Assembly (NCBI RefSeq): GCF_000718555.1
Contig: NZ_JOAN01000016.1
Span: 103,518-167,517 of the forward strand
Length of the DNA stretch: 64,000 bases
Direction of reading: 5' to 3'
Source: Micromonospora chokoriensis
Lineage (GTDB): Bacteria; Actinomycetota; Actinomycetes; Mycobacteriales; Micromonosporaceae
How positions within the stretch are numbered: the stretch's first letter is position 1; the number at the start of each line of letters is the position of its first letter. Below the pieces are notes generated by a model. That model was not told the origin of the DNA. It was given only the letters and a program-made list of their open reading frames with translations, and made no database searches. Below, piece after piece: positions 24,788 to 33,410 of the stretch. The position numbers and the translations under genes are program-made.

Positions 24788-25378
24788 CTAGAAACGCATG
24801 AAGTTGAGGAAGTCGGCGGCGGCCGGGAACGGCCGGTCCGGCGCGAACTCGCTGATGTAGACGACGGCCTCCTCGTCCTGGGAGTAGGAGTAGCCGTCCA
24901 GGGTCGGGCCCACCACCAGGATGTTCCCGGCCCGTCGCCAGGCGGCGTACCGCCAGGAGTAGCTGCCGATGGAGATGTTCCTGCCCTCGGTGCGGACGTC
25001 CCACTCCGCAGGGCCGAGGCATTCGGCGAACCGCTCGATGGCGGCGTCGACGCACGCCTCGAAATCCTGGCGACCGGCGTCGCGCTGGCTCGACCAGCCG
25101 GGCTGCGAGCCCCAGAAGTCATCCGGCCACAGCTCTCCACCCACCATGTAGTAGTGGACGAAGGGCAGGTAGAGGCAGTAGTCCCCGTAGACGGCGTGAC
25201 CGGCCGTGGTGACGAAGCGGGTCTCGTCGGTCGGCCCCTCGTCGGCGGTCCAGCCCAGATCCCGCATCGCTCGGCCGGTGACGTCCGGGTCGCTCCAGGC
25301 CAGGTCGGCTAGGCCGATCAGCTGGTCGGCAAGCTCCGCGTCGATGCGGCACTCGGCGACGTAGCTCTCGATGACCAT
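24788..25378 (-). CDS. Hypothetical acidic protein
   Basis: A 196-aa cytoplasmic protein with no family I recognise. It is rich in aromatic and acidic residues: YGDYCLYLPFVHYYMVGGELWPDDFWGSQPG, IERFAECLGPAEWDVRTEGR, WRRAGNILVVGPTLDGYSYSQDEEAVVYISEF. The alternation of strands with W/Y suggests a SMI1/SUKH-like or related alpha/beta fold, but this is weak. The ATG at 25378 follows GGCGAGGACGAG; a GTG at 25450 would add 24 acidic residues. It follows no operon partner closely. Confidence 0.65.
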   Translation of the reverse strand: MVIESYVAECRIDAELADQLIGLADLAWSDPDVTGRAMRDLGWTADEGPTDETRFVTTAGHAVYGDYCLYLPFVHYYMVGGELWPDDFWGSQPGWSSQRDAGRQDFEACVDAAIERFAECLGPAEWDVRTEGRNISIGSYSWRYAAWRRAGNILVVGPTLDGYSYSQDEEAVVYISEFAPDRPFPAAADFLNFMRF

Positions 25379-25482
25379 CTCGTCCTCGCCGTGCTCCGGC
25401 TCGTGATCTTCCGACACGACCGGCGATTCTGCCGACGCCGGCACCGACACGCAAGCACGGGCCGCGACGAGGTACGACGGTG

Positions 25483-25520
25483 GCGGCCGGTCACCCCTCG
25501 ATCCGGGGGTGACCGGCCGC
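25483..25520 (-). terminator. Hairpin ending the secreted copper/sugar-oxidation operon
   Basis: A perfect 15-bp stem GCGGCCGGTCACCCC / GGGGTGACCGGCCGC with an 8-base loop lies 11 bases beyond the stop of the beta-solenoid gene, the last of four same-strand genes. Confidence 0.8.
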
Positions 25521-25531
25521 GCGTCGATCAG

Positions 25532-26509
25532 TTAGAGCCGGGCAGCGCCCGCCTCGGTGGCCTCCTGCACCGCCGAGGTACGGCGAACCTCGGCCCGCTG
25601 GCCGCCGGCGTCCTCCCGGTCCGGGCCGGCCACCCGGGCCACCCGGTTGGTGGTGGCCGCCGCCTGCTCACCGGTCACGCCGCCACGGATCCGGTTGTTC
25701 GCGGCCACCTGGGCGGCCGGGTCGTTGGACGTCACCGTCAACTGGCCGTTGATGATGTTGTCATCGACCGTGACGCCACCGGTGGTGCTGGTGACGCTCA
25801 CGTCCCCACCCCAGTAACCGCCGGAGGCGCAGCTGTCCAAGTTGCCGTTCGGGCCGAGCTGCACGCCGCCCAGGTTGCCGGCGAAGGTGGCCCGGCCCTG
25901 GACGGCGCTGCCACACACCACACTGCCGGTGGCGCTGTTGAGCACCGACAACGTGCCGTCGACGAACGAGTCGTGCAGGTCGGTGTAGTAGGTGCCGGTG
26001 CTGCTGAGGTTGCGCTGCACCTGCGTGCCCTGGTCGAGCCGGACCTCGCCGGCACTGACGTTGACGTGCCCGGTGACCGTCGACGCCTCGGCGAACAGGA
26101 AGCTGTCGATGGTCGTGGTGCCCTTCGGCTTGACGGTCACGGTGCCGGTGCGGGCGTCCTTCAGGAAGATCCCGTACCCGCCGGCCGCGAGCACCACCTG
26201 GCCGTCGACGGTCGTCTCGGTCGCGTCGAGGTAGCCGTCGGCGGCGACGCGTACCTCACCGCTGACCCGGCCACCGGTCACCACCAGGTTGCCGCCGGCC
26301 GCGACGGTGACGTTGCCGGTGATCGTCGTGCCGGTCAGCGCGCAGGACTGACCCGCCGGCACGAGCAGGTCGTTGGGGACGGTCACCGCGCCGCCGGTGC
26401 CGATGCAGTGGGTGACCAGGTCGGCGTGTGCGGTGGGCGCCACGGCCAGCACCGAGGCCGCGATGACGGCGCTCACGGTGGCCAGCTTGGCGACGGTACG
26501 TCCGGGCAT
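25532..26509 (-). CDS. Secreted beta-solenoid (polymer-forming-like) repeat protein
   Basis: A 325-aa exported protein. A signal peptide (AKLATVSAVIAASVLAVAPTAHA) is followed by many short repeats of the kind GNVTVAAGGNLVVTGGRVSGEVRVAADGYL and DGQVVLAAGG. The roughly ten-residue V/G/T rhythm suggests a right-handed beta-helix, as in bactofilins and pectate-lyase-like scaffolds. Two cysteines are well apart (SCALTG, DSCASGG). The C-terminal 50 residues are charged and non-repetitive. The ATG at 26509 follows AGGGAGTACCACG. It lies 32 bases behind the blue-copper/Ig gene, probably in one operon. Function unknown. Confidence 0.75.
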   Translation of the reverse strand: MPGRTVAKLATVSAVIAASVLAVAPTAHADLVTHCIGTGGAVTVPNDLLVPAGQSCALTGTTITGNVTVAAGGNLVVTGGRVSGEVRVAADGYLDATETTVDGQVVLAAGGYGIFLKDARTGTVTVKPKGTTTIDSFLFAEASTVTGHVNVSAGEVRLDQGTQVQRNLSSTGTYYTDLHDSFVDGTLSVLNSATGSVVCGSAVQGRATFAGNLGGVQLGPNGNLDSCASGGYWGGDVSVTSTTGGVTVDDNIINGQLTVTSNDPAAQVAANNRIRGGVTGEQAAATTNRVARVAGPDREDAGGQRAEVRRTSAVQEATEAGAARL

Positions 26510-26541
26510 CGTGGTACTCCCTGTCGATGAGGTGTGAGGAC

Positions 26542-28074
26542 TCATGCGCCGACGTCCGATCGGGCCGCAGCCCGGACGATGGCGCCCTGCTGCCGCCGGT
26601 CGAGCGTGCCGCCGGTCACGAGCGCGGCGGTGACCGCCTCGACGTGCCGGACGAATGCGGCGTGGCCGGGGTAGTCGGCGTGTTCGTCGATCAGATCGTT
26701 GATGGTGCAGCCGTCGCCGGTGTCCACGTTGGCCACACCGGTGTCGCCGCCGTCGATGATCACGGTGGCCCGGGTGTCCGAGTCGGGGCAGCGGTCGCTG
26801 CCGTCGGTCACCACGGTGAACGTCGTCGACTGCTCGGTGGAGGTGTTTCCCGCCGTGTCGGTCGCCCGGTACCGCACGGTGTGCGCTCCGGGTGCACGGA
26901 CCGCGACCGGGGCGGCGTACGCCGTCCAGCCTCCGGTGTCGAGCGCGTACTCGATCTTCGCGACGCCCGACTCGGCGTCGGTGGCCGTGACGGTCACGGT
27001 CGCGCCGCCGACGTACGCGCCGTCGTCGTTGCGGTCACCGGCCACCGTGGCGGCGACCGTGGGTGCGGTGGTGTCCGGAGCCTGCGGCTTGACGACGGTG
27101 AAGTGGGACATCTGCTCGGCCGACGTGTTACCGGCGGCGTCGGTCGCCCGGTAGTGCAGCATGTGCATCCCAGCCGCGTTCACCACGATCGGGTTCGCGT
27201 ACGCGGTGAAGGCCGCTCCGTCCAGCGCGTACTCGATGGTGGCGACACCGGATCCACTGTCGGTGGCGGTCAACGTGGCGGTGGCCGTACCGATGTAGTT
27301 GCCGTCGCCGTCGCGGTCGCCGGCCAGTGCGGCCGTGACCACCGGCGCGGTGGTGTCCTCCTCCTCCCCCGGCTCGACGATCCGGAACGACACCGAGCCG
27401 ACGGCGCTGGTGTTGCCGGCCTGGTCGGTGGCGCGGAACTGCACCGCGTGGTCGCCGATCGCGGTCACCCGCACCGGCTCGGTGTAGGGGTGGAAGCTGG
27501 TGTCGTCGACCTGGTATTCGACGGTCTGGACACCCGAGTCGGCGTCGGTGGCCGTCACGGTCACCGTGGCCGCACCGAGGTAGTTGCCGTCCTGGTCGCG
27601 GTCGCCCGCTACGGTGCCGGTCACGGTCGGCGCGGTGGTGTCGCCGCCGCCACCGCCCTCGGTGACCACCAGCTCACCGACCATCGTGCTGTGCCCCGGG
27701 ATCGAACAGAAGTACCGGTACCGGCCCGGGGTCAGCGTCACGGTCGCCTGGTGGCGGCCGTCGTTGGCGTCGAACGGGCTGGCCAGGATGTTGAGGGTGA
27801 CGTCGTGGTTGTAGCCCTCGGTGCTGGTGTCGAAGGTGAGCGTGTGCGGCATCCCGGTGGTGTTGCCGGTGGCCGCGCTGTTCTCCCAGATGATCGTGGT
27901 GGCCCCGGCCACCGCCGTGGTGGGCGCGGACTTGTAGCGGGTGATGCTGTCGTCGGCGGTCCAGGTCAGCACCTGGTCGGCGGCGACACGCGGGGCGGCG
28001 GAGGCGGGCGCTACTGCCAACGGGATCACCGTGAGCAGGAGCGCCGCCAGCGCGGCCGTCAGTCGTCGGGTCAT
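26542..28074 (-). CDS. Secreted cupredoxin-Ig protein with C-terminal DTGV/NDLID module
   Basis: A 510-aa exported protein. After a signal peptide (to about 27) comes a cupredoxin domain (32-140) with all four type-1 copper ligands: His77 (PHTLTF), Cys123, His128 and Met131 in CSIPGHSTM. Three homologous Ig-like repeats follow (about 147-235, 240-330, 335-425), each with DTTAPTV, DGNYxGxATVTVTATD and VQFRATDQAGNTS-type sequences. The last 80 residues match a module in the next upstream gene. The ATG has an AGGAG site five bases away. It lies 8 bases behind the giant ThuA/dehydrogenase gene and may serve as its electron acceptor. Confidence 0.88.
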   Translation of the reverse strand: MTRRLTAALAALLLTVIPLAVAPASAAPRVAADQVLTWTADDSITRYKSAPTTAVAGATTIIWENSAATGNTTGMPHTLTFDTSTEGYNHDVTLNILASPFDANDGRHQATVTLTPGRYRYFCSIPGHSTMVGELVVTEGGGGGDTTAPTVTGTVAGDRDQDGNYLGAATVTVTATDADSGVQTVEYQVDDTSFHPYTEPVRVTAIGDHAVQFRATDQAGNTSAVGSVSFRIVEPGEEEDTTAPVVTAALAGDRDGDGNYIGTATATLTATDSGSGVATIEYALDGAAFTAYANPIVVNAAGMHMLHYRATDAAGNTSAEQMSHFTVVKPQAPDTTAPTVAATVAGDRNDDGAYVGGATVTVTATDAESGVAKIEYALDTGGWTAYAAPVAVRAPGAHTVRYRATDTAGNTSTEQSTTFTVVTDGSDRCPDSDTRATVIIDGGDTGVANVDTGDGCTINDLIDEHADYPGHAAFVRHVEAVTAALVTGGTLDRRQQGAIVRAAARSDVGA

Positions 28075-28082
28075 CGTCACTC

Positions 28083-31000
28083 CTAGAGTTCCCGCGCACG
28101 GATGTTGCGGAACTCGGTCAGGTCGTTGTCACCGTGGTTCTGCAGGCCGATGAAGCCGCGCAGGAACTGCCGCAGGTCGGTCGGCGGGTCGCCGGCGCGC
28201 GACGACTGCTTTCCGGGCGTGTTGTCGAACTCGTTGATCACCACGCCGTTGCGGATCATCGTGTAGTGCTGCCCGACGGCGCGGATCTCGTAGTCGTTCC
28301 ACTCGTTCTTCGGCGTCACGCCGGCCTGGGCCAGCGGCACCGAGTCGAAGTTGTAGACAGATCCGGTCTTCTGCGGCTCACCGGTGTCCCCGTCGTAGAT
28401 CTGGATCTCGTGTCCGCAGTAGATCGCCATCCAGGCGGGCGAGGTCCGGGCCGACCCGACCGTGCCGCAGCTGTCCGGCGGTCGCTGCTCAAGGGGGGTG
28501 CGCAGGTCCGGGAACCGGATGAAGACGCCGGTGTTGGCCCGGCCGGTGCCCGGTGCTATATCCCGGAACTGCACCTTCAGTGAGAAGTCGCCCAGCTCCT
28601 TGGTGTGCCAGAGCATGCCCAGGCCACCGCTGGAGCGCAGTGACCCGTCCGGCTGGATGGTGAACTGCCCCGTCGGCGCCTGCTGCCAGCCGAGCAGCGA
28701 CTCGGCGGTGCCGTCGAAGAGCGGCTCGTACCCGGTGTGACCGTCGCGGCCGATCTCGGACGCGGCAGCCAGTCGGGTGAGGGTGCCCGCCTCACGGCTG
28801 CTGAGCAGGTCGTCGTCCTGCAAGGTGCGAGCGACCGCGGTCACGTGCCGGACGAAACCGTTGTGGTCGGCCCAGGTGCTCTCGTCGTCGATCAGGTCGT
28901 TGGCCGTGCAGCCCTGCCCAACCGTGCGACTGGGCACTCCGGTGTCCGTGTCGCCGAGCCACACGGTCGACCGGTCGTCGGGCACCGCGCAGCCCACTGT
29001 CACCGTGGTCGGCACCGTCGCCGTCTGACCGTCGGCGTACGTGACGGTGAGCTTCGCGGTGTAGGTGCCGACCGTGGCGTACGTGTGCCGGGGGTTCACC
29101 TCGGTCGACGTGGTGCCGTCGCCGAACTCCCACCGGTAGCTGACGCCGCCGGAGCGGGAGCCGGTGAAGGCGATGGTCAGCGGCTTGTTCTGCACGGCGA
29201 CCGAGGTCGCCGCCGGTGCCGGGGTGGGTGCGCCGCCGGTGTAGGTGATCCGGATCAGCTTCTGGTTGGCGTGCAGGCTGAAGAACCCGCCGCCGTAGTC
29301 GAGCAGGTAGAGCGCGCCGTCCGGGCCGAACTTCGCGTCCATCCAGCTCTGCAACTTGGTGTCGCCGTTGCCGCCCGGGATGATGGCCCGCAGCGACTCG
29401 GCGTACACCGGTGGGGCGGCCTGCGGCACGCCGGCCGGGTCGACGGTGACCGCGACCCGGTTGGCCGCGTTCGACTGGTCGCCGATGAACCACTTGCCGT
29501 CCCAGTGCTCCGGCCAGGCCACGCCACTGGTGGTGTCGACGAGGCTGCGGTGGTACGTCGGGCCGGACATGATGGCCTGCCCGCCGCCGCGCAGGTACGG
29601 CTGCGTGTAGGTGGCGTCGGCCGCGACGTAGGTCGGCAGGCCGCTGCCGTCGGTCCGCTTCGGGAACACCGGGCCGCCGCCGTCGGGCGAGTACCAGATC
29701 ATGTTGTCCCGGGCCGCCGGGATGTCCACCAGACCGGTGTTACGCGGCGAGTTGTTCTTCAGGTTGTCGCAGTCGTACCAGCCGGTCAGCACGGTCGCGT
29801 CGGTGCTGCTGCGGTCCCGGTACGGCTGCCGGTTGCCCATGCAGTACGGCCAGCCCTGGTTGCCGGCCGAGGTGATGATGGTGGCCGTCTCGTACTTCGC
29901 CGGGCCCAGGGTGGGGCTGGGCGACGAGGCGTCCGGGCCGACCCAGCCGGCGGTCAGCCACTGGTGCACCGGGTCGATCTGCAGGCGGGCGATGTTGCGC
30001 ACGCCCATCACGTAGATCTCCGGCCGGGTCTTCTCGGTGCCCGGTGGGAACAGGTTGCCCTCCGGGATGGTGTACGTGCCATCCGCCTCCGGGTGGATCC
30101 GGATGATCTTGCCGGCGAGGTCGTTGGTGTTACCCGAGGTGCGGCGGGCGTCCTGGAACGAGATCCCCTCGTACGTCTCGGTCCAGTTGTTGCCGGCGTA
30201 GCCCTGCGACCCCTCGGAGGAGTTGTTGTCGCCGGAGCCGACGTAGAGGTTGCCCTTGGCGTCGAACGCCATGCCGCCGCCGGCGTGGCAGCAGCTGTGG
30301 ATCTGCACCGGGAACTGCAGCAGGTCCTTGCGGGTGGCCTGGTCGATGGTCTGCGCCTGACGGTCGTAGGTGAACCGCGAGACGGTCCGCTGGCCGACCC
30401 GCTTCACCCGGTCGATCGAGTCGTGCGGCATCCAGTAGACGTAGAGCCACCCGTTCTCGGCGAACGCCGGGTCGGGCACGATACCGAGCAGGCCCTCCTC
30501 GTTCTTCACCAGCTCGGAGCCGCTGCCCCGGTTGCCCATCACCTCAAGGGTGGTGAGCAGCTTCACCTGCTTGGTACGCGGGTCCCAGGAGTGGATGGTG
30601 CCGCAGCCCAGGCCGACCTTCGGGTTGTTCCAGTCCGCGATCGCGCCGCTCGGGCAGGCCGCCTTGCCGACGTAGAAGACCGTGCCGTCCGGGGAGATGG
30701 TGAGCCCGTGCGGCTCGCCGATCTGGTCCAGCTGCCCGGTCTGGTTGGCGGCGGTGAGTCGCTCCACCTTGTAGTTCGCGGCGATGGTGGCCTGGCAGTC
30801 GCCGCGTACCCGACCGGTGGTCCAGTTGAGGGCCCCGGTGAGGTGGGTGCGGAACGCCTCCTCACCGTAGCTGCCCTCGGTGTGGCCCATGCCGGTGTAG
30901 AACGACCGGCCGCCGTCGTAGTCCCGGCACCACGACACCGGGTGGAAGGGGCCGTTGGCGGCCGCCCCCGGGTTGTAGTGCCGCTCCTCGACCTGGGCGA

Positions 31001-32027
31001 GCGTGTGCACGGTGCCGATCGGGTTCGGGTCCCAGTTCTCCCAGCGATCGGAGCGGGTGACGGTCAGCGGCAGCGACGCCGTGGCCGGGTGCTTGCGGTC
31101 CAGGATGTTCACCACCGCGCGATTCACCGGAGGCAACTCCGGCGCGGTGGTGCTGCCGGTGAACAGGCGCAGGTCGGCGAGCTGGATCAGCGGCTCACCA
31201 CTGTTCGCGGTGATGTAGAGCCGGTAACGCGAGAACTCCCGCGGCGTGGCGATGTCGAACCGGCGGGTCTGGAACCGCTCCGCGAAGGTCTGCCCGGTGC
31301 GGCGGTCCAGATCGGTCCAGCTCTGGCCGTCGGTGGAGCCCTGCAGGGTCCAGTCCTTCGGATCCCGACCGACGAAGTCGTTGGCCGACGTGAGCGCGTA
31401 CCCGGTGATCCGCTTCGGCGCGCTGAGCTCGTACGTCACCCAGCCGCTCGGGGTACGGGTCAGCCACTTGGTGTTGGCGTCGCCGTCGGTCAGCTTCTCC
31501 TTGGTCTCGTTGGGCGCGTTCTCGCCGCTTGCGGTCACCCGGGCCACCGGCTCGGCCACCGGGATGGCGCCGGCCGGGCGGGTGCCGATCAGCCCGGTGA
31601 ACCAGGTGGAGTCGACCTGGGCACGGGCGGCGTCGGCGATGCCGACGAAACCGCCGCCGGCCTTCACGTAGCTCTGCAGCGCCGACTCCTGCTCGCGGTT
31701 CAGCGCGGCGCCCGTCGCGGAGAGAAAGACCACGCTGCGGTACGCGGACAGCCCGGTCGTGGTGAACGAAGCCGGGTCCGTGGTGACCGTGACATCGATG
31801 TCATGACCGGCAGCAAGCTGTTTGATGGTGGCCACGGCGCGCGAAACCGGGTCTTGTTGCTCGGCCACCGGGCCGTGGAACACGAGGACCGCGGTCTTCT
31901 GTGGCTGCGCCGCCTGCGGGGCGGCTGCCGTTCGTGGTGCGGCCGCGGCAGCCGCCGTCGTCGTTGCCGGGATCAGTGTCGCCAAGGCCGCTACCGCGGC
32001 AAGGGTTCGTCGTAGTTTTCTGGTCAT
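28083..32027 (-). CDS. Giant secreted protein: ThuA (with inserted discoidin domain), sugar dehydrogenase beta-propeller, PKD, shared module, DUF1080
   Basis: A 1314-aa exported protein. Signal peptide 1-30; ThuA-like glutamine-amidotransferase fold begins at 44 (KTAVLVFHGP), is interrupted at about 165-290 by an F5/8 type C (discoidin) domain, then resumes to about 400 (FHPVSWCRDYDGGRSFYTGMGH). A six-bladed PQQ/sorbosone-dehydrogenase-like propeller spans about 430-930 (GEPHGLTISPDGTVFY, EEGLLGIVPDPAF, GGGMAFDAKGNLYVGSGDN, MGVRNIARLQIDP). PKD domain 935-1010 (WEFGDGTTS), an 80-residue DTGV/NDLID module 1013-1094, and a DUF1080 (3-keto-disaccharide hydrolase-like, concanavalin fold) domain to the end. 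Predicted to oxidise or process glycans outside the cell. Confidence 0.9.
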   Translation of the reverse strand: MTRKLRRTLAAVAALATLIPATTTAAAAAAPRTAAAPQAAQPQKTAVLVFHGPVAEQQDPVSRAVATIKQLAAGHDIDVTVTTDPASFTTTGLSAYRSVVFLSATGAALNREQESALQSYVKAGGGFVGIADAARAQVDSTWFTGLIGTRPAGAIPVAEPVARVTASGENAPNETKEKLTDGDANTKWLTRTPSGWVTYELSAPKRITGYALTSANDFVGRDPKDWTLQGSTDGQSWTDLDRRTGQTFAERFQTRRFDIATPREFSRYRLYITANSGEPLIQLADLRLFTGSTTAPELPPVNRAVVNILDRKHPATASLPLTVTRSDRWENWDPNPIGTVHTLAQVEERHYNPGAAANGPFHPVSWCRDYDGGRSFYTGMGHTEGSYGEEAFRTHLTGALNWTTGRVRGDCQATIAANYKVERLTAANQTGQLDQIGEPHGLTISPDGTVFYVGKAACPSGAIADWNNPKVGLGCGTIHSWDPRTKQVKLLTTLEVMGNRGSGSELVKNEEGLLGIVPDPAFAENGWLYVYWMPHDSIDRVKRVGQRTVSRFTYDRQAQTIDQATRKDLLQFPVQIHSCCHAGGGMAFDAKGNLYVGSGDNNSSEGSQGYAGNNWTETYEGISFQDARRTSGNTNDLAGKIIRIHPEADGTYTIPEGNLFPPGTEKTRPEIYVMGVRNIARLQIDPVHQWLTAGWVGPDASSPSPTLGPAKYETATIITSAGNQGWPYCMGNRQPYRDRSSTDATVLTGWYDCDNLKNNSPRNTGLVDIPAARDNMIWYSPDGGGPVFPKRTDGSGLPTYVAADATYTQPYLRGGGQAIMSGPTYHRSLVDTTSGVAWPEHWDGKWFIGDQSNAANRVAVTVDPAGVPQAAPPVYAESLRAIIPGGNGDTKLQSWMDAKFGPDGALYLLDYGGGFFSLHANQKLIRITYTGGAPTPAPAATSVAVQNKPLTIAFTGSRSGGVSYRWEFGDGTTSTEVNPRHTYATVGTYTAKLTVTYADGQTATVPTTVTVGCAVPDDRSTVWLGDTDTGVPSRTVGQGCTANDLIDDESTWADHNGFVRHVTAVARTLQDDDLLSSREAGTLTRLAAASEIGRDGHTGYEPLFDGTAESLLGWQQAPTGQFTIQPDGSLRSSGGLGMLWHTKELGDFSLKVQFRDIAPGTGRANTGVFIRFPDLRTPLEQRPPDSCGTVGSARTSPAWMAIYCGHEIQIYDGDTGEPQKTGSVYNFDSVPLAQAGVTPKNEWNDYEIRAVGQHYTMIRNGVVINEFDNTPGKQSSRAGDPPTDLRQFLRGFIGLQNHGDNDLTEFRNIRAREL

Positions 32028-32050
32028 GCCCGTCCCCACTTTCGGTTCGG

Positions 32051-33055
32051 TCAGCTTCCGTGCGTGTGGGTGTGGCCCTGGAACCGGTGGATCGCCTCCT
32101 CGGCGCCCGGCGGCATGCTGCCGTCGGCGTTGCGCACCAGGAAGATGCCGGCCATGCCGCCGTCGGAGTGCGTCTGTACGTGGCAGTGGTACATCCACGC
32201 GCCGGGTCCGACGCCCTCCCCGGCCAGCACCTGGAAACCGAACGAGCTGCCGGGGTTGAGGTCCTTGTTGTCGACCACCAGGCTCGGGTCGCTCGGCCCC
32301 TCCAACATCCCGGTGCGGTTGTCCGCCCAGCGGTGCGCGTGCAGGTGGAAGGTGTGGAACAGATTGCCGTGGCCGATGGCGATCCACTCGACGCGCTCGC
32401 CCAGGTTCGCCTCGAACATCGGGGTCGCCGGGGCCATCTTGTTGTTGATCATCATGTCGTGGAACACGGCGGTGAACTGCTTCGACGGCAGGATGTCGCC
32501 GCGCCGCCGGACGATCAGCGCCCCGTAGAGGCCCTTCGCGACGCCGCCGGTGCCGTGGTCGGTGCCCATGGCGTGATCGTGGTAGTGCCAGTAGCCGGCA
32601 CTGCCCGGCATGTACCGCCGGCCCGCCGCCGCCACCATCTCGTGCGAGCGCCAGACGTACGTCCGCGTCTCGCCGGGATTGTTGAACGAGGCGTTGAACG
32701 GGCTGCCGTCGGACTCGGTGCTGTAGTCCACCCCGTGCGGGTGGATGGAGAGCCGCTGGCTGGTGGTGTTGACCAGGGTGATCTCCAGGGTGTCACCCTC
32801 GTACATCTCCAGGATCGGTCCAGGAACGGTGGCCTGGCCAGGTGCCAGGCCGTACCCGTACAGGTTGCCGGGCAACTGCTCGGCGTAGATGGTGATCTTC
32901 TTGGTGACGCCGGTGGCGGCCCGGGCGGGGCTACCTCCGAACGCGGTGCCGATCGCTGGGGCGGATGCGCCCAACGCACCGGCGGCGAGCGCCCCGGTGG
33001 CGATCAGCGATCTTCGGGACAGGTGGCGGTGAGGGCCACCAGCGTGATCGTCCAT
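32051..33055 (-). CDS. Two-domain multicopper oxidase (small-laccase type), TAT-exported
   Basis: A 334-aa protein. SRRSLIATGALAAGALGAS is a twin-arginine signal. Copper motifs are all present: HPHGVDY, WHYHDHAMG, HTFHLHAHRW and YHCHVQTHSDGGM, covering the type-2/type-3 and type-1 sites of a two-domain laccase that assembles as a trimer. The His/Gly-rich tail (HTHTHGS) is unusual and may bind metal. The ATG at 33055 follows GGAGACCA. It is the first of four same-strand genes, 23 bases ahead of the giant ThuA/dehydrogenase gene. Likely oxidises phenols or works with the neighbouring cupredoxin. Confidence 0.93.
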   Translation of the reverse strand: MDDHAGGPHRHLSRRSLIATGALAAGALGASAPAIGTAFGGSPARAATGVTKKITIYAEQLPGNLYGYGLAPGQATVPGPILEMYEGDTLEITLVNTTSQRLSIHPHGVDYSTESDGSPFNASFNNPGETRTYVWRSHEMVAAAGRRYMPGSAGYWHYHDHAMGTDHGTGGVAKGLYGALIVRRRGDILPSKQFTAVFHDMMINNKMAPATPMFEANLGERVEWIAIGHGNLFHTFHLHAHRWADNRTGMLEGPSDPSLVVDNKDLNPGSSFGFQVLAGEGVGPGAWMYHCHVQTHSDGGMAGIFLVRNADGSMPPGAEEAIHRFQGHTHTHGS

Positions 33056-33357
33056 TGGTCTCCGTTCCCGACCGGGCGAAGACGCGACGAGGGCAGGGTG
33101 CAACGACCCGAGCACGGGGGCGGTAGCACGACTGAGGGTGAGGCCCGTCGCGAACTTTGCTCGGAAGACTCAGAACTTTCGATTAATGTGAGCAACTTAT
33201 GTAATCCATCGACGGAAGTACAGGGTCTGATTGCAAAAAGATTGCCTTGACATCACAACGTCCATCGATTGACATGAAGCTGACACGTACGCGGTCGACC
33301 TGGTCAGTCGTGGGCGGACGCCGCCCGCACCGGCCACCGAGGAGCGCACACGACGAC
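33056..33357. other. Gene-free region upstream of the laccase operon
   Basis: This stretch carries the leftward promoter of the secreted operon. A 120-bp AT-rich patch (about 33165-33285) contrasts with the GC-rich flanks, but no -10/-35 pair is convincing. No conserved ORF and no strong dyad were seen apart from the terminator hairpin that follows. Confidence 0.4.
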
Positions 33358-33387
33358 GCCGGGCTGCCCTCGGAAGGGCAACCCGGC
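33358..33387 (-). terminator. Hairpin ending the amino-acid ABC operon
   Basis: Arms GCCGGG-C-TGCCCT and AGGGCA-A-CCCGGC, with one mismatched pair and a CGGA loop, 24 bases after the ATPase gene stop. Confidence 0.75.
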
Positions 33388-33410
33388 GGACGGACGTACG
33401 GAAGCTGTCG

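Noticed and set aside
28737..32015. A rightward open frame of about 1090 codons opposite the giant ThuA/dehydrogenase gene
   Set aside because: It is antisense to a gene with clear domains. Its translation is Arg/Val/Gly/Ala-rich with no folds, as expected from a GC-rich codon bias on the opposite strand.
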